DNA of 64,000 nucleotides from Achromobacter spanius (GTDB lineage: Bacteria > Pseudomonadota > Gammaproteobacteria > Burkholderiales > Burkholderiaceae_B): the NCBI RefSeq assembly GCF_029637605.1, contig NZ_CP121261.1, forward strand, positions 1,674,001-1,738,000. The letters run 5' to 3'. Below, one piece after another: positions 53,301 to 62,300 of the stretch (the stretch's first letter is position 1; each line of letters begins with the position of its first letter). The notes under the pieces are model-generated. The model was given only the letters and a program-made list of their open reading frames with translations, made no database searches and was not told the origin of the DNA. A program made the translations under genes and the position numbers.

Positions 53301-56300
53301 GGACAGCGCTTGCGACACGCCTTGCGCATCGGTGGCAGCGCCCAATTGCATCAGCGCCACGTCGCCGCCCGCCTGCACATTAATCGTCGACTGTGCGCCC
53401 ACCGACGCCACGATCAGCGCGTCGTTGACCGCCGCGCCCACCGTGTCGGACTGCACGTAGCCGCCCACCGAACCACCCGCCACAAAGAACAGGCTGCCGC
53501 CGGTCACGACCGCATCGCTGCGCGCGTTGGACAGGCCCGGATGCGCGGTCTTGTCGTTGACGATGTTGGTGGCGCTGCTAAGGTGGACCTCATCGCGTGA
53601 CCGCGACTCCACCCGCGCCAGCACCAGATCATGCGCGCCCTGTTGGCTGATCGACACCGAACCCAATGCCGACGCCACCAGGTAGCCCGACATATCCGTC
53701 AACAACGGCGTGCCCAGTTCACCAATGGTGCCGGACAGCGTTTCCAGCCACACGTTGCGCGCGGTGATCGCGGCCTGGCCCGAGGTCGTGCCGTTCAAGA
53801 TTGCATCCAGCGCATAGATGCGCACATCGCCACGCGCCCCACCATCATCGACCACATCGATACCGCCCAGGCGCAAGCCATGCATGCCATACAGGTTGAC
53901 GCCCTGCGTGGCCGACGCCCGCACCGTGGCCTGCATATCGGTCGCCGACACGCTGACCAAGAGTGGCGAGCCTTCCTGCGACACATCGGCTCCCAACTGG
54001 CCCACCGACTGCCCGGCAATCAGCGCGATTTCTCGCACATAGCCCAGGCCCGCCAGCTCGGCGGCGCTCAGGTCAGACAGCACCACGTTGGCGTACTGGC
54101 GCTGGCCTTCGGACGTGGCATTCAGAATGGACAAGCCCGCCTTCAATGTCACGCTGCCGGCCGACACCACCTGGCCCACGCGAAGGTTCGCATCGGTCTG
54201 GTAGGACGAGCCGCCCGCCGCCGTGCCCTTGGTATTGGCCAGCACCAGGTTCAAGTCCTGCGCGCCCAACTGCGACACACGCGCCACGCCGCCCGCCTCC
54301 ACGTACAGCGCGTGGCCGGCGGACAGGCTCAGTTGCAGGTGCTTCGAGGCGTCGTACTGATAGATGCCATTGGCGTCCCGCGTACTGCCCACGATGTCCT
54401 GATCCGCCACCAGGCTGACCTGACCAGCGCTTTCCAGCGTGCCGGCATCGGTGCCGATGATGGAACCGCCCTGGGCGCTGACCGTGATGGTGATGCCGTC
54501 CTTGGCGTGGATATCGCCCAGGCGGATGCTGCCCTTCGGGGAATCCAGCCCGACCGTGGTGTCGCTGTAGGCGGACACCACGCCGTTCACGGCCTGCACC
54601 GCCAGCGAGCGCGTGAGCTTCAGCGTCAGGTAGCGCGGGTCGCGCATGTCGCCCACCAGCATGCCGCTGGCAAGCGCCTGCGGGCTGGCGCCGTCTTGCG
54701 CCATGTACGGCACGTTGACGGGCTTCCAGACCGGGTCCAGGAAGCCGCTGCCAATATCCACCACTTGCACGCCATTGGCGCGCGCGGCGGCCATATTGGC
54801 CTGCCATTGGCTGATTTCACCGGCCGACGCGCCTTCCAGCAGCTTGCTGTTGTAGATGAAGACCTCGCGGCTGTTCTCGTACAGGCCGAAGCGGTCGGCG
54901 AACAGGAACTGCACCGCGCTATTGGCCGACAAGGTCGTGCCCAGCTTCAGCGATGCGTCGTTGGAGAACACCGGTTCAAAGCGCTGCCACAGGCTCGTGT
55001 CGCTGAAATCCACGCTGGCGCGGTCCAGTGGCGTGGTGCCGGCCGGGCCGATGTAGCGATACAGCGTGTGGTACACGCCCGCCAGGTTGACGGCGTTGGC
55101 GCGCGACAAGATGGCCTTGTCGGCCTCTGGCAACGAGTCAAACACGTTGGCGCGTTCGTCATCCGACAAGCCGTCCAGGCTGGGCAGTTGCAAGGTGTAG
55201 TCGCCCAGCTCGGCGCCAATGGAACCCTGGCCCGAGGTGCGCAACACGATGCCGCCGCCCGCCTTCACGTTCAGGAAGCGGTCCGCGGGCGGTGCGCCAT
55301 CCGCATCGCCGTCCACATCGAACACCTGTTCGTTGATGGCGGCCGACACCGGATACAGCAGGTTGTTCTCGATATTGCGCAACGTGGCCGTCGAGAAGTA
55401 GAAGAAGTGGCCCGCGTTGTAGGTCTGGCCGTACAGCGCGACATCGGCCGCCGTTTGCGTTGGCGCATCCGAACGCAGCGTGTAAGTGCGCGTGTAGGCT
55501 TCCACACCCGCGCCGTTCAGGCTGGACGCGTCAAACGCCAGCGTGATGGCCCCGCCCATATTGGGATACAGCGCCAGCAAGCCATCGTTCTGCCCTGCCC
55601 CCGTCTGGTACAGCATGGCGTCGGCCAGCGACGCCGCCAGGCGGATCGTGCCGTCCGCGCCCACGATGGCGTAGTACGCCGTGTCGGCCCGCACGTTGCC
55701 CACCGATTGGCGGAAATAGATCTCGTCGCCGGTACGCAGCGCCCGCAGCTGCCCCGTGCCATCGTCCACGATGTTCATGTTGGCCAGCTTGAAGCTGCCC
55801 GATCCCACCGCCGTCAGGCCGGAACTGACCGTGCCCACCGACGACTCCAGGCGGTCACGCCAGTAGTTGTGGTATTCGGCCGTCTGCGCCAGTTCCTTAT
55901 CGACCACGTAGTCGTAGACGATCTGGTTGCGCGTGGACTTGACCAGGTTCTGCGCCGCCGTGATATCCAGCGCGGCAGGCAGGTAGTTGGGGTCGAAGCC
56001 CTGGTTCTTCAGCTGTTCGTGCAGCGCCTGCATCTGCGCGTTCAAGCCTGCCGTTGAACCGGCGGCCTGCGTCTGGAACAGGTGGGTCGATACGGTGAAC
56101 ATGCCGTTCACGTCGGCCGCGGCAAAGCCGCGCAGCAGCTCACCCGTGATGCCGGCGTCGGTGAACAGCGCCTTGACCAGTTCGCGGCCCTCGGGCGTCT
56201 GGTTCAGCAGTTCAATCTGCTGATGCAGCACCGCCTGTTCCTTGGACGCAAATAGCTGAACCGTGTTGTTGGCCCCCACCAGCACGTAGTACGCCACGTT

Positions 56301-59300
56301 GGTTTGCAGGCTGGCCGTCTTGCCGATCTGCACGCGCACGTCGTTCAGATAAACACGGTCGTAGTTCTGCAGGGCGCGGTAGCCCGTCACCTGGCCGTTG
56401 GCATCCGTGACCGGCACGATATTCATGTCGGTCAGCGTGATGACGTTGTCGGCCGACACGGTAGCGCCGCTGGCGGCGGCGTCCAGCAGCTTCACCGCGA
56501 CCGCGCCCGGCGTGCTGCCCGCCACGCCGAAGATCTGCGCAATCGTCACCGCCGCCCCGTTATTGAAGGCGCCATCGACGCTGCTGGACAGCGTCACGAC
56601 ACGGCCGTTCACGCTCTGGATGTAATAGATGGCGGTCTGCGTGGAGTTCGCAAAACTCAGCTCCACGCGCTGGCCTTGCACCAGGCGGTCGTTGCCCGGC
56701 AAGGTCAGCGTGGCCACGCCGAACTGCGTCAGCGACTGCTGTGTAAAGCCGTTGTCCACCAGGCGGATGCCGGCGTTCACCGTCATGCCCTGCAAGGTCG
56801 GCGTATAGCTGCCCGACGTCGTGGTGTCGTGAACGTTGGTGTTCTGGTAGACGTTCAGGTCTTCCAACTGGGACTTCTGCGCATACACCTTGCCCGAGAA
56901 CGTGATGCGGCCGGTCAGCCATGCGCTATCGGGGCTGGACGCCGTCAACGGGTTGCCGTTGGCGTCCACAATGGTCAGGATGTGCAGCGTGCCATTGTGA
57001 TAGACACCCAGGTCATGGCCTTGCAAGCTGCCATTCTGGTTCGTCATGTAGAGCTCAAGCCCCGCCAGCGAGATTGACTGCCCGCTTTGCAGCAGCGCCT
57101 TGATGCTGTTGGCCAGTTGCGTGCGCGCAACGTCACTCACGTTGGCGTTGGTCAGGTCCCAGCTGAAACCATTCCCCATGTCGACGAAGTCGTCATAGCC
57201 GGCGCCCGCCGTTTCCGTATAGGTATAGAACGGCAGCAGGTTCGTGCCGAACCAGCCCCAATTGTTGTTCGGGGTATCCGAAGTCAGCACGCCCTGCTTC
57301 AGCGCCGCCGCGCCAAAGCCGCGCTGGATCGTGTAGGCCACGGCCGTGGAGCCGGTGCCCTTGCCCAAGCCCGTCAGGCCGTAAATCAGCTGGGACGGCA
57401 GCGTCGTGGAGGTGACCGCGTTCGCGCCATTGCGCACGAAGAAGCTCTTCAGTGACACGGCCGCGCCCGAGAACGTGATCGAAATCTGGTTCTGCGCGTT
57501 GTAGATGCCGGTTGCCGGCGTGCCGTCGGCCTGTACCAGGCTCAGCGATTCGATGCGGCGCGTATAGCTGACGCCGTCGATCGTGAACGTGATCTCGCTG
57601 CCCACCAAGCCATTGACGGCGCTGTTCATCCACTGGTTGTAGTCCTGCACCGAACTCACGGACGGCACCGACCAGCCCAGCGTATTGCCGGCCAGTTGAA
57701 GCTGGTTGCTGGTGATGGTGCGTTCAATGACCGACCAGGTGCTGCCCGGCGTCGTCGCCGTCAAGTTCGCGTACAGCGACCCGGCGCCGGTGTTGATCTG
57801 TCCCTGCGGATGGTCCAGGTTATATTGATCAATCGCCGCGATGATGTCGGCGGAAATGTTCTGATCGTTGGCGCCTAGCGCCGGTGCCGCCGTGCCAGCC
57901 CCTGGCACCGCGGGACGCGTGGCGTTCTCGGAACCGGTGATGTCGCCCCCGCCCTGCGTGCCGGCCGCATTGCCGAACACGATGCTCAGGTTGTGGTGGC
58001 CGGTGCTGTCCACGCTGGTCAGGTCGCCCACATACGGCGACTTCAGCGTGATCAGGATCGTGTCGAAACTGTTCGACCCCCACCACTGGCCCGTGGGGAC
58101 GATCTGGTCAATTGTCAGTTGCTGGCCGTCCACCAGGATGTAGGTGTAGGTGCGCAACCCGGCAAGCGCGCGCTGATACAGGTCGCCCTGCGTCTGACCC
58201 GACTTGTCGGCCAGGGCGTTCAACTGCGCATTGCTCAATTGCAGGCGCAAGGCACTGGACCCCTGCTGTACCGACAACGCGCCAGACGGCAAGGTGAACG
58301 AAATCGGCAGATTGGCGTTGGACTGATCCGTGGCGTCGGCCAGCGCGTACGACGGACCGTACAGCACGCCCTGGCTGCCGGCCGTGTAACCCAGCGAGGC
58401 CAGCGACACCGGCCCCGCATTCGCGGTCGGGTTGAGGGGGTCGTACACGGTGAACGTGAACTGGTAGACGTTGTTCGTGCCGCTGCCGGCCACCAGGCCC
58501 AGATAACCCAGAATTTCCTTACGAACGTTGCCGTTCAGGCTGTCGTTGTAGGCCAGGCGCACCAGATGCTGGCCATCCACGGCCGCCTTGAGCGCCGCCG
58601 CGTACTGGTCCGCCGTCATCGTCAGCGCCAGATACTGGCCGCCTTCGGCCTGCGTGCTCAGGTAGGTGCCGACGCCGCCCAGCGTGATCGTGGCGGTCTG
58701 CAACGAGCGCACGCCCGACCAGTAGCTGTCGTACTGCGCCAATTGCGCGTTCAGGTCCGCCAGAATCTTGGCCGTGACCGTCGGGTACGCCTTCTCGGTG
58801 GCGGTGCGGGTATCGGCAAGCTCGCCATCCAGCAGCGAACCGCCGTTCAGCGTGATGTTGACGCTGCCCAGCTCTGCGTAGACGGATGCCTGTGGGTTCG
58901 TCCAGTTCACCGGCTTAACCAGCGTCAGGTCGGCGTTCAGCACGTTCTGCGCCAAGTAAATGCTCTTGTCGGCGCCGGCCGGGCCGCCCGCCAAGCCCGC
59001 CTGGGCGGCAAAGCCCTGGCGCGCGTTGATGGTCAGCGCCTTGGACGCCGTGCCGATCGCGCCATAGCCTGCGTTCAGCTCGATGCGGTTGCCAGACACG
59101 ACTGTGTCGGTGCTGCTCGTTGACGCATGGGCGAAGATGCCGTTACGCGCCTCGATATACACCGTGCCCGCCGACGAGTTCACATTCTTAAGCGTCGCCC
59201 ACGAGCTATTACCGCCGTCCGAGAAGTAGTTCAGGCGGATGTCGTTGCGCGCTTCCGCGCGGGTGTAGCCGTTGGAACCCATCACATTGAGCGTGATCGA

Positions 59301-62300
59301 ACCGCCCAGCGCGATGGCATCAACGTTGACCTGCGCGCTGGCGCCAGTGGGCATCTGCCCGTTCACATCGCGCGCCATGATGCCGACTTCGCCCTGCATC
59401 GTGATGGACGTCGGCGTTGACGCCGACACCGCCTCGATGTGTACCGACTTTTCGTTGCCCACGATCAGGTTGCCCGCCAGCGTGATATCGCCATTGCTGC
59501 GGATGTAGATCGCGTTGTCGGCGTTGCTGGAGCCCATGAAGCTCAACGTGATCTCTTGCGAGGCCGGCATGTAGAAGGTGAACAGCTCTTGCTGCTTCTT
59601 CTCGACCACCTGCGTCAAGGTCGTCGTCTTGGTACGCAGCCAGCCACCGCCGCTGGTGTGCGGGCCGTCGTTACGCACGATGACGCCGGTATTGAACTTG
59701 CGGTAGGCCACGCTGAAAACAGAGGTATCCAGCGCCGTGCCACCCGAGGTATCCAGGCGGTAGTGCTTGCCGTCGGGGCCTTCGATGCTGCCGTTGGCGT
59801 CTTCCACCAGCGTTTGCGTGCCGCTGCCTTCGATGGTGGCCGGCAACAGCGCGTCGTCCAGCTTGCCGCTGGCGATCAGTTGCTGCTTCAGCGCGTCCGG
59901 CACCGAGTTGACGCCGTCATAGGCGACGACCGTCGACACCAGCACGGGGCGGGGCGTCTCGAAGACCGTCACGGGGCCAGACTTGCTGGTGTTCTTGTCG
60001 GTCAGCCAGCCCAGCGGATCGAAGTCGCCAAACAGGTTGAATTGCTTGGTGGTGTAGACGGTGGTGGTGGTTTCGCCCGAACTCCAGCCCATCACCCACA
60101 CCATCATCTGGCCGGCCTGGGGCTTGTAGCTCAAGGTCAGCGTATTGCCGTCTTGCAACGTGCCGGCGGTGTTGCTGGAACCCGCCGCGTTCTGCTGACC
60201 ATTGCCGTTGTCGTACACCCAGATCCAGCTCAGCGCGGTGGGGTCGGACGAATTCGGTGTGACCTGCACAAACTTGTTCCAGACGGTGTGGACGACGTTG
60301 TTCGTGCCTTGCAGCTCGTACAAGTCCTTCTGGCCACGCGCCGTGTCGATGATCTCGATGCGGCCACGGCGGTAGGTGCTGACGTCGATGTCGCCCGTCA
60401 CCAGTGCATAGGTCGTCTGGTTGTCGATGTGCACCGACGCGTAGCCATTGGCCACGATCAGGTTGCCATTGCCCACCGACACGATCTGACCGGTTAGCGA
60501 AATGCTGCCGCCCGCCAGGCGGATCGGGTCCAGGATGATGGTCTGCGTGGCATAGTCAAAACGGCCGGTGATGGCGCCGTAACGGTTCAACGAGCCATCG
60601 GCGCTGAACGACACGCCGCTGATGGCGTAGCCGTTGCCGTCTTGCAGGGACTTGTCCTGGTCGCCACGGAACGAGCTGTCGATCTTGATGTAGGCGTCGG
60701 TCAGGCCGCTCTGGATCTTGCCGTCGATGTTCAGCGTCAAGGCCGAAATGCTGACCGCGCCCAGCGCGAAGATGCGCGAGTCGCGCGCCGCCAAGTTGTT
60801 GTTCAGGTACTGCGCGAACGAGTCCAGCTTGGTGTAGCCCCACTTCAGCAACACGTTCTGCATCGTGTCGCTGATACCGGTGCTGGTGCTGTTGCTCTTC
60901 AATGCGTTGATGACGTTCGTCCAACTGTCGTTGAGCAGCGTCGGGTTGGTGCCGGTGTTGAACCAGCCTTCGCTTTGCAGGCTGAAATTGCCCTTGGCCA
61001 CGATGTCCAGGCTGACCGCCTGAATCGTGCCCGACACATTGATGCTGCCCAGCGCGTTGATGACCGACACCTTGCCCAGCGGGTTGACCACCGCGCCCAG
61101 CAGGCCCAGGTCCACCGGCGCGCTTGCAATCATCTTGGCCAGCGAGTCGTCCGTGCCTTCGTTCAGCGCACCGCCGAACGGGTCAGCCGCCCAGGTGTTC
61201 TTGATCTGGCTGATGTTGACTTCGGCCGTGTCGGCGCCTGATGCGCCCTTGACCGACACGTCGTTGATGTACAGGTGCCCGGTCTTGAAGACCTTCAACT
61301 GGCCGTCGGCGCCCGGCCGGATGATGGTGCCGTCCAGCACCACCGCGTCATACACGTTCATCAGCATCGGGGAATCGTTGACGATGTTGATCTGCGTGTT
61401 GGCGCGCGCGTCGATGCCCGACCGGTTCACGCCGCTGGTGTCCGTCGCGCTGACATACACCGAGCCGCCCGAGGCATACATGTCGGGAATTTCAACGTAA
61501 AACGTGCTGAACGAATCCAGATAGCGGATCTGCCCATCCACCACCGTCGCCATCTGGATGCTTTGCAGTTGGCGCTGCAAGGCGGCAATGTTGGCCTGGT
61601 AACGGGCCACCGCCTGCGGGTCGGACGCGTGTTCGGCCTGCATCTTGGTCAGCGTGCGAATCTGCTCGCTGATGATGTTCTGCTGGCTGGCGTAACGCAG
61701 CGTGGGCCTGCCCACGTCCACGGTCTTCAGCACGAAGTACAAGCTGCCCACCTGGGCGGCGGCGGTCGTGCCGAAGTCCGAGCCCAGCGCATCGTCCATC
61801 TGGGCTTGCGTCGGGTTGTTCAGGCGCAGCCAGTAGCTGTTGCCGTAGTTCTCCGCGGCCAGATCCAGGTCGCGGCTGTCCAGGCTGTTGTAGCGGTAGT
61901 AGTTGTTGCCGTCCTTGATGATCATGCCGGTCGTGACGTTGACCTTGATGTCGCTGGCGGTGAATGCCGTCAGCTCATAGTTCACGTCGATATTGACCGT
62001 GCCGGCCGCGCCGTCTGTGCTGGTCCTGCCCGCGCCCAGCAGCTTTTCCAGAATTGCCTTGACGACAGCCGAGTTCGAATCGAACTTCACCGCGCCGCCG
62101 GCCGCCTGCACGCCCAGGCCGGACAGGCCCAGTTCCTTCAGCAGTTCAGCCGGAATCACAAACAGGTTGGCCGCGTTGTTCACGCCCGCGATGATCTGCG
62201 TGGCCGCGCCCGTCGCCACCTTGCTGGACGTGCTGTCCACCACGCCATCGGCCAGATCCGCCGTGGGGTTCAGGTTCAGCCCGATGACCTGCACCGTGCC

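Noticed and set aside
48927..56057. Long plus-strand open frames (more than 600 and 800 residues) opposite the giant gene
   Set aside because: Repetitive antisense translation of the giant gene with biased composition; the minus frame contains the recognisable repeats.
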